A DNA stretch of 64,000 bases from Alteribacillus iranensis (GCF_900113025.1 NZ_FONT01000005.1:1-64000), one strand, 5' to 3'. Numbered from the stretch's first letter, positions 25,204 through 34,181 are shown. Numbers and translations: made by a program. Notes: a model not told the origin generated them from the sequence alone.

Positions 25204-25662
25204 TTACAATCTCCCGCATATTTTAATGATCTCTTTATAACTCGTTTTGTCTTCAGCATCAAAGCTCGTATTTTTAAACGCTATGCGCCCTTCTTTATCT
25301 ACCAAAAAACAAGATCGTATGGCAATTTCATCTTTTTCATTAAATACGCGATAATCTTTGACAACTTTTTTATGCCAGTCAGCAAGGAGTGGATATGGTA
25401 ATGTACCCAGACTTGCTTCGAAGACATTTTGAGAAAAAATATGATCGCAACTAATTCCTAATACTTCCGTATCCTGTTCTTCCAGCTTACTATATTCCTC
25501 TTTCCAAGAGGACAGCTCCTTAATTCAGACGGGTGTGAAATTCAACGGATAAAACATAATCAATACATTTTTATTTCCTCGGAAATCAGATAATGTAATG
25601 TCCTGTTTATTCGTAGATGGTAATGTAAAATCTGGCGCCATTTCGCCTATTTCTAAACTCAA
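25204..25662 (-). CDS. Peroxiredoxin with in-frame TGA at the peroxidatic site: probable selenoprotein
   Basis: A 152-residue AhpC/TSA peroxiredoxin if the TGA at 25527-25525 is read through. TTG 25662 follows AAAGGAG and gives the usual start MSLEIGEMAPDFTLP. The active-site motif PxxxTxxC reads P39-L-N-F-T43-P-V-[TGA46], so the stop stands exactly where the peroxidatic cysteine belongs. After it the frame stays open for 106 codons of well-conserved peroxiredoxin sequence (IKELSSWKEEY, PYPLLADWHKKVVKDY, RSCFLVDKEG with Arg116) to TAA. Selenocysteine-containing peroxiredoxins with TGA at this position are known in other bacteria. A bSECIS-like hairpin follows. The alternative is a nonsense mutation or sequence error. 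No sel genes lie in this window. Confidence 0.8.
25496..25527 (-). other. In-frame TGA plus bSECIS-like hairpin
   Basis: Thirteen bases after the TGA a stem of seven pairs begins: TCCTCTT (25512-25506) with AAGAGGA (25502-25496), capped by GGA, or six pairs with loop TGGAA. The loop begins about 20 bases after TGA with G in its first two positions. This agrees with what is known of bacterial SECIS elements, which sit within the coding region just after UGA. Folding was done by eye. Confidence 0.65.
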
Positions 25663-25796
25663 TTTAATTTGCTCCTTTCCTTGCTTTTCTATGTATGTTC
25701 CCTCGTTTCGGTAAAAAGTAATCATCCATTCACATAACATCCATTCATTTTGCTAATACTGTAAAAGCCCACTGAACAATGAAGGAGGGGAAATTG

Positions 25797-25973
25797 GTGG
25801 ATATTAAGCGCGCTCAAGAAATAGCTGAGTCCCCTGTCATGGCACATGTGACGTATGATGGGACTCCTATATATATTCAACACGTGGATGAGCACAGCCA
25901 TACCGCTAGAATTTATGCATTAGAGGACCCAGATACCGAGTTAAGCGTGCCACTCGACCAATTAATGGAGTGA
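25797..25973 (+). CDS. sspH: Small acid-soluble spore protein, H type
   Basis: A 58-residue minor SASP found in the spore core. The sequence DIKRAQEIAESPVMAHVTYDGTPIYIQHVDE is diagnostic of the SspH family. The start is GTG 25797, six bases after AAGGAGGGG, giving the usual N-terminus; the ATG at 25779 lies within the ribosome binding region. Forespore-specific expression through sigma-G is expected from the family. It is divergent from the selenoprotein candidate, about 130 bases away. Confidence 0.93.
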   Translation: MDIKRAQEIAESPVMAHVTYDGTPIYIQHVDEHSHTARIYALEDPDTELSVPLDQLME

Positions 25974-26055
25974 CAGGATAGTCTCAATCATTAAAAGGTC
26001 CCGTTTCAACTATTAGTTTGCTTAAAGCAGAAAATGAATCGCATGCACAAACAGT

Positions 26056-26092
26056 AAAACCCCGGACAATAAAATTTCTGTCCGGGGTTTTC
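26056..26092. terminator. Bidirectional terminator between sspH and bioY
   Basis: AAAACCCCGGACA pairs with TGTCCGGGGTTTT; A and T runs on both sides let it serve both convergent genes. Confidence 0.92.
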
Positions 26093-26096
26093 AACA

Positions 26097-26669
26097 CTAT
26101 GCAGCTGATTGTTTCGTCGTTCCTCGTAACAACTTTGCTTGAATTAAACGTTTACGTACTGAAATACCAATCCAACTAGCTAAAAATGCCTTAATCAGGC
26201 CGACGATAATAAATGGATACACCCCTCCAGCTAGAGCTGCACTCCAAGTTAGATCGGCTACATATTTTAATTGAATCGTTCCAATCGTAAGAGTAATAAT
26301 CATTCCAATAATATTTGCGATAAACGCCATTGCTATGTTAAACGAGGTTTTCTCAAGTATAAAACCAATCACAAAAGCTGCGATAAAGAAGCTGATGATA
26401 TATCCTCCAGTCGGGCCAATAATTACACCAAGCCCTCCTTTTGCTTCAGCAAATACCGGAAGACCAACTGCACCAAGTAGCATATAACATATCATCGAAA
26501 TTGCACCATACTTGCTCCCAAGAATCGTCGCCGTTAACCCCACAGCTAATGTTTGCCCAGTTATCGGAACTAAAGGAATAGGAATAACTAATTGGGATAA
26601 TACAGCCGTTATTGCAGCAAACATTCCGCAGATTATTATCATTCTAAGTCTGTTTTCATTATGTACCAC
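26097..26669 (-). CDS. bioY: Biotin transporter BioY (copy 1)
   Basis: A 190-residue, six-helix S-component that binds biotin for ECF-type uptake. Family motifs are LVIPIPLVPITGQTLAV near residue 30, GAVGLPVFAEAKGG and IGPTGGYI. The start is GTG 26669, five bases after AGGTGG; a GTG three codons upstream overlaps that site. A BirA box sits directly upstream, so it should be repressed when biotin is plentiful. A second BioY is encoded at 51510-52109 with bioB. No EcfA or EcfT genes are nearby, as is common. Confidence 0.92.
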   Translation of the reverse strand: MVHNENRLRMIIICGMFAAITAVLSQLVIPIPLVPITGQTLAVGLTATILGSKYGAISMICYMLLGAVGLPVFAEAKGGLGVIIGPTGGYIISFFIAAFVIGFILEKTSFNIAMAFIANIIGMIITLTIGTIQLKYVADLTWSAALAGGVYPFIIVGLIKAFLASWIGISVRKRLIQAKLLRGTTKQSAA

Positions 26670-26684
26670 GTTCTCCACCTCTTT

Positions 26685-26711
26685 GTTAACCTATTTAATA
26701 TAAAAGTTAAC
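26685..26711 (-). promoter_or_regulatory. BirA operator of bioY1
   Basis: GTTAAC-N15-GTTAAC matches the biotin-repressor box of Bacillus (TTGTTAAC half-sites about 15 bases apart). The other bioY gene has the identical half-sites and spacing at 52140-52166. Confidence 0.8.
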
Positions 26712-26786
26712 ACAAACAGATAATGGATACAAGCTAACTTTACACCATTCAGACAAAGAAAAAGAGATACTACATTGTAAATATTC

Positions 26787-26823
26787 AAACACCGAACGAA
26801 TGACATATCCGCTCGGTGTTTTC
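26787..26823 (-). terminator. Terminator of the GNAT-NhaC unit
   Basis: AACACCGA pairs with TCGGTGTT, with T-rich sequence beyond on the minus strand. It lies just after the NhaC stop. Confidence 0.75.
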
Positions 26824-26832
26824 GTAACCTAT

Positions 26833-28266
26833 TTATATTGTTTTTCTCTCATCGAGACTCTCTACATTATCAGTAGCGGTTTCTTCATATTCAATCGTGA
26901 AACCAGTGAAGCCATAGATGATAGCAAATATTGGACTGAGGAGACATAAAAATGCGAATGGTGCATAAGCAAAAGCACTCACACCTAACGTCGCAAACAT
27001 AAATGCTCCGCAAGTGTTCCAGGGTATTAAAGGTGATGTCATCGTCCCTGCGTCTTCAACTGTACGGGAGAGATTTTTCATTTTTAAACCTCTCTTCTTA
27101 AATTCCTCCGCGTACATCCGAGCAGGTATGATAATACCTAAATATTGGTCACAACCAATTATATTTGTGGCTATTGACGTAGTAACGGTAGTAGAAATAA
27201 GGCTGCCGGTCGATTTAACAAACTTCATTAACGCATCTACAATAGCTTGGAAGAATCCGGCGGTTTCCAAAATGCCGCCAAAACTCATTGCAATGAGGAT
27301 TAATGAAATCGTCCACAACATTGCATCTACGCCTCCATTATTCAGAAGGCTGTCTAGTACTTCCATACCCGTATCTGCTTCAAATCCATAATGCATGGCC
27401 ATTATAGCATCTGACACCGGGACACCTTGCACGAGCACTGCACTAATTGCCCCCAAAATTGCTCCGATGGCAAGAGCCGGCATAGCAGGAACTCTTTTTA
27501 CCATCATAGCTATTACTATAGCTGGAACAATTAACAACCATGGACTAAGGGTAAAAATGTCAGAGAGACTATTTTGAATAGCCGCTACTTGCTCAATATT
27601 CGAACTGGAACTTGAAAAAGAAAGTCCTAGAATAAAATAAAGAATTAATGAAATAATTAAGGCTGGAATTGTCGTAAACATCATATGCTTAATATGCTCA
27701 AACAATTCTGAGCCGGCTACACCTGGTGCCAAGTTTGTTGTCTCTGACAGCGGTGAGATTTTGTCACCAAAATAAACACCCGACACTACTGCACCAGCAA
27801 CCATGGCCAAATTCACACCAAGTCCTTCTCCAACACCCATTAAAGCAATGCCAATCGTACCTGCAGCTGTCCAGGCATTACCAGAAGCTATCGCGACGAT
27901 ACACGAAATTAAGCAGGCCGCGAAAAGAAAATAAGTCGGAGATAATATTTCTAATCCATAATAAATCATTGTCGGAACAATTCCACCTGCGAGCCAAGTA
28001 CCAATAATCATGCCAATAATAACTAAAATCATGACAGCTTGTAAGGATAAGGTAATCCCTTTAATCATACCTTTTTCTAAGCCTTGCCAAGTATGCCCCA
28101 GCCTTAATGCTACGATCACAGCCACCACCGCACTTAAAAACAATGGAATATGCGGATCAGCTTCTAAAAATCCAATGCCCACCACTAAAGCAGCTACCAT
28201 AAATAAAATGGGTATCATTGCAATCATCAGTGTCGGTTTCTTAGCTTCTTTCGTTGCTGCTGACAT
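26833..28266 (-). CDS. NhaC-family Na+/H+ antiporter or substrate antiporter
   Basis: A 477-residue membrane protein with about 12 helices in the NhaC family. Members exchange Na+ for protons, or malate/lactate (MleN), or amino acids. Signature regions IASGNAWTAAGTIGIALMGVGEGLG and GVYFGDKISPLSETTNLAPGVAG are clear. GGAGGGAG precedes ATG 28266. It follows a GNAT gene by about 90 bases and shares its sigma-54 promoter at 29037. I therefore suspect it moves a metabolite of polyamine breakdown rather than serving general pH control, but that is inference. Confidence 0.85.
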   Translation of the reverse strand: MSAATKEAKKPTLMIAMIPILFMVAALVVGIGFLEADPHIPLFLSAVVAVIVALRLGHTWQGLEKGMIKGITLSLQAVMILVIIGMIIGTWLAGGIVPTMIYYGLEILSPTYFLFAACLISCIVAIASGNAWTAAGTIGIALMGVGEGLGVNLAMVAGAVVSGVYFGDKISPLSETTNLAPGVAGSELFEHIKHMMFTTIPALIISLILYFILGLSFSSSSSNIEQVAAIQNSLSDIFTLSPWLLIVPAIVIAMMVKRVPAMPALAIGAILGAISAVLVQGVPVSDAIMAMHYGFEADTGMEVLDSLLNNGGVDAMLWTISLILIAMSFGGILETAGFFQAIVDALMKFVKSTGSLISTTVTTSIATNIIGCDQYLGIIIPARMYAEEFKKRGLKMKNLSRTVEDAGTMTSPLIPWNTCGAFMFATLGVSAFAYAPFAFLCLLSPIFAIIYGFTGFTIEYEETATDNVESLDERKTI

Positions 28267-28356
28267 GTATGTCTCCCTCCAATAACATCTAGTCGTCTTT
28301 AACTAAGGACCGTAAATATATCGGACAAATCCTCAACTTCCTATGGATTAACTACG

Positions 28357-28992
28357 TTACATTTCATTTTTCCATTCCATTAATGTAGCATTAAATCGTG
28401 ACTCTTCATCTTCAGGAAGATAATTTTTTAATACTCTCAGAAATGTAAAACCGTTATTAAGTTGAAATGTCATCACCGGGTCATATATTTCTCTTGCTTC
28501 CACTCGTTTCGCATATTCCTCTGGAGTAAGCAAATCTTCATATTTGTGATAATTGGGAATACGTCCCCCAATGATAACGCTTTCCAAACCGAGATCACGA
28601 CATAAATCTTGTCTCGCTTTGTATAATTTTCTTCCAATCTTCAAGTTTCTGTACTCTGAATGCACCACGACTTCTATACCGTACAGATGATCAGCTTCAG
28701 GTGTATGATTGCGAATATATCCTTCATCACATATTTCATCAAAAACATGATCTCTGTCCCAGTCTTTTCTTGCCACAATAAGACTGCCGGATGCACCAAC
28801 TATCTTATTATTATATTCGACGCACATCTGTCCTGCCGGAAAAATATCCATTTGACTTTCATAATGTTCTGTTTTAAAGGCAATGTCTTCGCCAAAACCT
28901 TCCATTGCAATGTCTCTAATTGCCGGAATATCCTCTTTCTTAGCCGGCCGGACTATAATCTGTGTCTCGTCTTTTGTCGCTTCATGATTCAT
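28357..28992 (-). CDS. GNAT-family N-acetyltransferase (copy A)
   Basis: A 211-residue acetyltransferase related to the N-terminal half of B. subtilis YhcX. An acetyl-CoA-binding stretch EVVVHSEYRNLKIGRKLYKARQ lies mid-protein. The start ATG 28992 follows GGAGGGAG, 44 bases from a sigma-54 promoter; the frame continues upstream to 29025. Two close paralogues lie at 29418 and within 34554-36098. In a polyamine gene cluster the likely substrate is a polyamine or its amino derivative, but the substrate is unproven. Confidence 0.8.
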   Translation of the reverse strand: MNHEATKDETQIIVRPAKKEDIPAIRDIAMEGFGEDIAFKTEHYESQMDIFPAGQMCVEYNNKIVGASGSLIVARKDWDRDHVFDEICDEGYIRNHTPEADHLYGIEVVVHSEYRNLKIGRKLYKARQDLCRDLGLESVIIGGRIPNYHKYEDLLTPEEYAKRVEAREIYDPVMTFQLNNGFTFLRVLKNYLPEDEESRFNATLMEWKNEM

Positions 28993-29036
28993 TATTCTCC
29001 CTCCCTCACATGGTTCTTTCTTCACTTTTTATAATT

Positions 29037-29051
29037 GCAAGTATTGTGCCA
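29037..29051 (-). promoter_or_regulatory. Sigma-54 (-24/-12) promoter of GNAT A and NhaC
   Basis: On the minus strand it reads TGGCAC-AATAC-TTGC, a full match to the sigma-54 consensus. Half-sites TTATGCA (29178-29184) and TATGCATAT (29198-29206) about 130-150 bases upstream resemble the palindromes found ahead of the other sigma-54 promoters here. Confidence 0.85.
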
Positions 29052-29365
29052 ATTATAAATTTTAAAGGATATTTCATTCCTAATTCGATAATTGCCTGCC
29101 AAGAGTAGGTTTCACTCTTTATTCTCATTTGGCTTCCTCGTGCTGTTAGGAAATTTCACTCTATAAACTCATCAAAGTTATGCAGGTGGACATACGCTAT
29201 GCATATCAGTATACCCACATAACCTCCTCGTTTTTTCTGTTTTTATTGTTATAATAGGAAGGTTTCACTAATAATTGCCTAGTACCATATTATGTCTATG
29301 AAAAAATGAATACTAACTCAAGTAAAGCTAGGATAATGAGTTGACCGGCTAGCTGATTTTTTATA

Positions 29366-29409
29366 GGACTGATAAGTCTGGTTTGGAGTAGCGTCCAGCT
29401 TATCAGTCC
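29366..29409 (-). terminator. Long hairpin after GNAT copy B
   Basis: GGACTGATAAG (29366-29376) pairs with CTTATCAGTCC (29399-29409). The T run is better on the plus strand, but the only gene ending here is the minus-strand GNAT gene. Confidence 0.5.
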
Positions 29410-29417
29410 CTTTGTTT

Positions 29418-30053
29418 TTAGTCATTTTTCCATTCCATTAATGAGGCATTTGTTCTAGACTCTGTATCTTCAGGAATATAGTTTTTTAATATACGCAGAA
29501 AAGTAAAGCCGTTGTTCAACTGAAAGGTCATAACAGGGTCATAAATTTCTCTTGCGATTACTTTTTCTGCGTATTCTTCCGGCGTATATTGATCTTCGTA
29601 TTTATAATAGAAAGGTATTCTTCCACCAATAATAATGCTTTTTAACCCAAGCTTTTTACATAGCTTCTTGCGTTCTTCATATAATTTTTTTCCTAGTTTC
29701 AAATCTCTGTAGTCCGGATGAACCACCACTTCAATTCCGTAAAGATGCTCGCCTTGAGGGTTATGATTTCGTATATAACCTTCATCACAAATTTCTTCAA
29801 AATGATGCTCTCTCTCCCAATCGGATTTCGACACAATCAGACTGCCAGATGCTCCTACAATTTTCCCGTCGTATTCAATACATCGCTGTCCTTCTGGGAA
29901 TAGCTTGAGCTGACTTTCGTAATGTTCTTTTTTAAATGCCACTCCTTCACCAAAGCTTTGAACAGCCAATTCCCAAATCTCCGGGATATCTGTTTTTTCC
30001 ACTGGGCGAATTATAATGTTTTGTTCTTCTGGCTTTTTTATTTCTTTTTGCAT
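29418..30053 (-). CDS. GNAT-family N-acetyltransferase (copy B)
   Basis: A 211-residue protein nearly collinear with copy A: both carry YIRNHxPxxxHLYGIEVVVH, LKxGxKLYxxR, GGRIPxYxKYED and EIYDPVMTFQLNNGFTFLR. ATG 30053 follows AAAGGAG. It lies downstream of the aldehyde dehydrogenase gene with a small hairpin (about 30110-30150) between, so it may be read from the aminotransferase promoter. No -24/-12 element of its own was found. Substrate unknown; polyamine-related by context. Confidence 0.8.
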   Translation of the reverse strand: MQKEIKKPEEQNIIIRPVEKTDIPEIWELAVQSFGEGVAFKKEHYESQLKLFPEGQRCIEYDGKIVGASGSLIVSKSDWEREHHFEEICDEGYIRNHNPQGEHLYGIEVVVHPDYRDLKLGKKLYEERKKLCKKLGLKSIIIGGRIPFYYKYEDQYTPEEYAEKVIAREIYDPVMTFQLNNGFTFLRILKNYIPEDTESRTNASLMEWKND

Positions 30054-30199
30054 ACAAGCTCTCCTTTAAACCTTACACTGTTCACTGTTCACTTGGGGGC
30101 TTTTCGAGCATTGCAGCAAAATCGGGGGCTGCCGCAATACTTTTGTAAAGAACGGTGAAACAGCGCGTGGTTATTTTCAAATCACACTTTACCTAATAT

Positions 30200-31630
30200 T
30201 TAAGAGCGTGGGTACATGTCTGCAGATGAACGAATAGAAATAAACTTTTCTTCCATGAACTCGTGCAATCCTGATGTTCCGCCTTCTCTTCCAATTCCAC
30301 TTTCCTTTACGCCACCAAATGGAGCATGAGGAACAATAGGAGCAGCATCATTGATACCAACCATTCCATATTCCAGTTGGTACATCATTCTCATACTTCT
30401 TCCTAAATCTTCAGTAAAACAGTAGCCCATCAATCCATACTGAGTATTGTTCGCCCGTTCTACGACTTCTTCTTCTGTCTTAAAAGAGAAAATAGGAGCT
30501 ACGGGTCCAAACGTTTCTTCCTTTGCTATACTCATGTCGTCTGTAGTATTAGCTAACACGGTCGGAGCATAAAAATAACCTTTATCTCCTTTCCGTTTTC
30601 CTCCGGCTACAATTGAAGCGCCTGAAGAAGCGGCTTTTGCGACTTGATCTTCCACTTTTGAAAGTGCCGCTTCATTCACCAATGGTCCCATATCTGTATC
30701 TTCTTCCATTCCATCGCCAACTTTTATATCCGCTACAGATTTTGCTAACCGTTGACTAAACTCATCCAAAATTGATTCTTGTACATATACACGGTTCGTA
30801 CTGATACATGTCTGACCAGAATTCTTAAACTTAGTAGCGACCACTGCAGATACAGCATCGTCTAGATTCGCATCTTCAAATACAATAAATGGAGCGTGAC
30901 CACCAAGTTCCATAGAGACCTTTTGTACATGTTCAGCAGCATTTCTCATAAGGAGCTTGCCAACATTGGTTGAACCCGTAAAAGTTATTTTTTTAACAAT
31001 GGGATTGCTTGTCATTTCTTTCCCTATAGCTTCTGCATCTCCGATCACCAGATTAGCGACTCCTGCTGGTAAACCTGCACGCTCAAAACAACGGAATATT
31101 TCGATTGCACAATGGGGAGTAGAGGGCGCTGGTTTTAACACTCCCGTACACCCAGCAGCAAGGGCAGGTCCTAGTTTCCGAGTAATCATAGAAACCGGAA
31201 AATTCCATGGAGTAATTGCGCCAATTACACCTACAGGTTGGCGTATTACCATTAAATGTTTCTTTGTATCCAGAGGAGGGAGTACTTCACCGTATACTCG
31301 CTTTGCTTCTTCTCCATACCACTCTAAATAAGCAGCACCTGAGATGACTTCACGCCGAGCATCAGAAATTGGCTTTCCCATCTCTTTTGTTATCATTTCA
31401 GCAATAGAGTCTACAGCTTTTCTCATTTCCTCTGCTACTTTTATAAGCAGATTTCCTCGCTCCTGCCCAGAAATTGCGCGCCACTCTTTAAAAGCTTCAT
31501 GTGCCGCTTGAATTGCTTCCTCTGCTTCCTTCTGCCCGCCTACATACACCTCGCCTACTAATTCTTCTGTAGCTGGATTTCTTACTTCTTCTTTTTTATT
31601 CGTCTCCCGCCATTTACCGTTGATGTACAT
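30200..31630 (-). CDS. NAD-dependent aldehyde dehydrogenase, SSADH/PuuC-like
   Basis: A 476-residue enzyme close to succinate-semialdehyde or aminobutyraldehyde dehydrogenases. The cofactor loop FTGSTNVGKLLM, catalytic Glu in ELGGHAPFIVFEDA and catalytic Cys in GQTCISTNRVYV are all present. ATG 31630 follows AGGAGG and lies inside the end of the acyltransferase gene, a 17-base overlap that suggests coupled translation. It would oxidise the aldehyde made from putrescine or GABA on the way to succinate. The choice between GabD-like and PuuC-like roles cannot be made by eye. Confidence 0.88.
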   Translation of the reverse strand: MYINGKWRETNKKEEVRNPATEELVGEVYVGGQKEAEEAIQAAHEAFKEWRAISGQERGNLLIKVAEEMRKAVDSIAEMITKEMGKPISDARREVISGAAYLEWYGEEAKRVYGEVLPPLDTKKHLMVIRQPVGVIGAITPWNFPVSMITRKLGPALAAGCTGVLKPAPSTPHCAIEIFRCFERAGLPAGVANLVIGDAEAIGKEMTSNPIVKKITFTGSTNVGKLLMRNAAEHVQKVSMELGGHAPFIVFEDANLDDAVSAVVATKFKNSGQTCISTNRVYVQESILDEFSQRLAKSVADIKVGDGMEEDTDMGPLVNEAALSKVEDQVAKAASSGASIVAGGKRKGDKGYFYAPTVLANTTDDMSIAKEETFGPVAPIFSFKTEEEVVERANNTQYGLMGYCFTEDLGRSMRMMYQLEYGMVGINDAAPIVPHAPFGGVKESGIGREGGTSGLHEFMEEKFISIRSSADMYPRS

Positions 31631-32732
31631 TTTCTTTACCTCCTGTGCTGACTGAAAACTTTTCAAAAGGTTGATGAGCCGGCATCCCGTCGCAAACGTA
31701 TATGTCATTCGTTGTTAAGTTCATTACGATCCCAAATACTGTTTCCATTCGCCGATGGACAGGAGCCTGCTCATTGACATAGTGGTTGATAGAATTCGGA
31801 GCGTTAAATGTATCACGCAGCCATTCTCTGAATGTTTCATCGGTGATTTTTGTTTGATTGGTTATAGCTTGTTGAATAAGCTGTTCTGCTCTCCGCTTAC
31901 GGATTTCAGAATCAGAATAACGTAGATTGTTTCCTTCCCCTACCTTCATTTGAATCTCTTGAGAACAAATGTGATTAGTATGAACCCCATGGGAAGCCTC
32001 TTCATTGGTAATGGCGATACCGAACGGAGAAACTTCTACATGAAAGGCAAGACCACGATGTTTTCCTTCACTGTATCCAATCATAAAGTTTGCCGCAGAT
32101 GCCATCTGACCTTCCTGAATTTTCCCCATCGCTTCATGGAGAGAGGAAGAATCAAGTATTGAACGAAGCCCTAAATGAATCGGGACTCCATCTGTTTTTT
32201 TCGTTGAATGAAGGGCGTTCAAACCAACTCCAAGAGCATTCTCATTACAGCCAATTTTTCCTATAATTCCGCCTTCCGTTATCATAAGAATATTCGGCCT
32301 ATCTTCTCTTTCAATGTTTAACATAAGAAGACTGTCTTTCTGCGTACCTTTCCAATCCCAGTTCTGTCCGATAATCGTATCTTCCGTGAGCGGGCTGCAT
32401 GTGCTAAAACTAGTACACCCATCACTAAAACTCGTGTGTGCGTTACCCGTCAGTGCAATTTCACTTCGAGCATTCAAGGCTAAAATGTCCTCAAATACAA
32501 GGCCTGCTCCGTCAGCTACTCCTTGCATTTCTTCTAATAAACTCTCATCAAAGGACTCTATTGCCCGAATATGAATTTTTGCTCTCTCTTTTACTGTGTT
32601 CCAATCAATCCCCTGATAATCATAAAAGAGTCGTTCATACGTAGAGAGGCTGACATGAATTTCATCTTTTCCCTGCTCCCCATGCTGCCGGCCGATTTCT
32701 GATGCAGAACCTCGCAAATTTAATTTTTTCAT
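31614..32732 (-). CDS. C45-family Ntn hydrolase, acyl-CoA:6-APA acyltransferase-like
   Basis: A 372-residue self-processing N-terminal-nucleophile hydrolase of the isopenicillin N acyltransferase family. The autocleavage site Gly105-Cys106 lies in FSDGCTSFSTCSP, and GQNWDWKGTQ follows as in the family. ATG 32732 is preceded by AAAGGA. Penicillin synthesis is not expected here. Between the aminotransferase and dehydrogenase genes, it could hydrolyse an N-acylated intermediate such as acyl-GABA, in the place PuuD occupies in the gamma-glutamyl pathway. That role is a hypothesis. Confidence 0.82.
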   Translation of the reverse strand: MKKLNLRGSASEIGRQHGEQGKDEIHVSLSTYERLFYDYQGIDWNTVKERAKIHIRAIESFDESLLEEMQGVADGAGLVFEDILALNARSEIALTGNAHTSFSDGCTSFSTCSPLTEDTIIGQNWDWKGTQKDSLLMLNIEREDRPNILMITEGGIIGKIGCNENALGVGLNALHSTKKTDGVPIHLGLRSILDSSSLHEAMGKIQEGQMASAANFMIGYSEGKHRGLAFHVEVSPFGIAITNEEASHGVHTNHICSQEIQMKVGEGNNLRYSDSEIRKRRAEQLIQQAITNQTKITDETFREWLRDTFNAPNSINHYVNEQAPVHRRMETVFGIVMNLTTNDIYVCDGMPAHQPFEKFSVSTGGKENVHQR

Positions 32733-32765
32733 ACATTCCATCCTTTATATTAGGTAATCACTAAA

Positions 32766-32806
32766 ATACTGAGCGCTCTACTTGTTCACTGCAGAGCGCA
32801 AAGTAT
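32766..32806 (-). terminator. Hairpin between aminotransferase and acyltransferase genes
   Basis: ATACT-GA-GCGCTCT pairs with AGAGCGC-AA-AGTAT; a short T run follows on the minus strand. It could be a partial terminator or an mRNA-processing hairpin within the unit. Confidence 0.5.
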
Positions 32807-32819
32807 TCATTCATACTAA

Positions 32820-34181
32820 CTATGCTTTAAAATTCGTCAAAGCATCATCTATGATAGAAATCATTTTTTCAATTTCTGGTTTTGTAATGACTAACGGTGG
32901 TGCTAGTGCAATGATTGCTTTTCCATCTGCTGTGCCAAGTGCACGTAAAATAAGATTTCTTTTAAAGCAATCTTCTACAAATTGAAGTCCTACTTTTTTA
33001 TCAGCATCGAAGCGCTTTCCACTGGCACTATCTTCAAAGATTTCAAAAGCTCCTATCAACCCTTTATTTCTAGGCAAACCAAAAATCGTATGCTTATCTT
33101 CCAAATAAGCCAGCCCTTCATTCATGACTTTTTCCATCTCTTGAACATGGCTCACAATATTCTCTTCTTCCATTATTTCCATATTTCTTATGCCCACTGC
33201 ACAAGCCATTGGGTGCCCACTGTACGTAAATCCGTGAGCCATAACACCTTCCGATGAGTTGATCACTTCTTTAATCTTGTCATGAACCATAACTGCACCA
33301 AGCTGTGCGTAACCACTTGTGATCCCTTTAGCTAATGACATCAAGTCAGGTATCACATCGTAATGTTCAACGGCGAATTTAGCACCTGTGCGGCCAAATC
33401 CATTGATAACTTCATCCGCAATAAAAAGAATGTCAAATTCATCGCATAGATCTCTTAAGGCTTGTAAATATCCTTCTGGAGGCATATACACACCGCCAGA
33501 ACCTTGAATTGGCTCGATAATGATACCAGCGATTGAATCGGCACCTTCTGTTTCAATGATATGACGGGCAGATTCTTTAAAATCTGGATGATTACGATCA
33601 CCTTTCTCGCATTCTGTTAAGTGAGCGGTAGCATGAAGCATATCTGGTATGTGAGTACCGGCAAATCTGTGAAAGCCAGCTAATGTTGTTGCCGTACCTG
33701 CAGCAATAGTCACGCCGTGATATCCATTTTTAAAGGAAATGAATTTCGATTTCTTTGGTTGATTTTTTAACTGCCAATAAAAACGGGCTAATTTAAATGC
33801 CGTGTCATTCGATTCTGACCCTCCGGAAGTGTAAAAAGCTGTGTTTAATCCTTCCGGCGCCCAATCAGCTAACTTCTTGGCAAGTCGAATCGCTGGTTCA
33901 TTGGAGTATCCTGCGAAAGAAGAGCTGAAAGCAATCTTATCCATCTGAGCTTTAGCAGCTTCCCCCAACCCTTTCTGTCCATGACCTAAATTCACATTCC
34001 ATAGCATAGAGATCCCATCAATGTATGATTCACCGTCTGTATTTTTAACGTTAATTCCGTCTCCACTCTCAAAGACCATTTTCGGAAGTTGGCCTGGTAC
34101 ACTTGTTGGGTGCATGTAGTGTTGGACATCCAGCTGTTCTAATTGTTCTGTTAATTTACTTTTTACAGGTGTGCTTGACAT
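32820..34181 (-). CDS. Class III aminotransferase, polyamine:pyruvate type
   Basis: A 453-residue PLP enzyme of the omega-transaminase family, close in layout to SpuC-type putrescine or spermidine:pyruvate aminotransferases. Motifs include YTSGGSESNDTAFKLARFYW, NGYHGVTIAAGTATTL, FIADEVINGFGRTG and the PLP lysine in MSLAKGITSGYAQLG. CGGAGG precedes ATG 34181. It has its own sigma-54 promoter at 34227. Expected role: moving an amino group from putrescine or an acylated polyamine to pyruvate, giving an aldehyde for the dehydrogenase downstream. Confidence 0.88.
   Translation of the reverse strand: MSSTPVKSKLTEQLEQLDVQHYMHPTSVPGQLPKMVFESGDGINVKNTDGESYIDGISMLWNVNLGHGQKGLGEAAKAQMDKIAFSSSFAGYSNEPAIRLAKKLADWAPEGLNTAFYTSGGSESNDTAFKLARFYWQLKNQPKKSKFISFKNGYHGVTIAAGTATTLAGFHRFAGTHIPDMLHATAHLTECEKGDRNHPDFKESARHIIETEGADSIAGIIIEPIQGSGGVYMPPEGYLQALRDLCDEFDILFIADEVINGFGRTGAKFAVEHYDVIPDLMSLAKGITSGYAQLGAVMVHDKIKEVINSSEGVMAHGFTYSGHPMACAVGIRNMEIMEEENIVSHVQEMEKVMNEGLAYLEDKHTIFGLPRNKGLIGAFEIFEDSASGKRFDADKKVGLQFVEDCFKRNLILRALGTADGKAIIALAPPLVITKPEIEKMISIIDDALTNFKA

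Noticed and set aside
25525-25740. Peroxiredoxin as a simple truncated pseudogene of 71 residues
   Set aside because: The long version starts too far upstream of the ribosome binding site, and the frame after TGA is intact and conserved. A stop exactly at the catalytic position with a hairpin behind it fits recoding better, although a mutation cannot be fully excluded.
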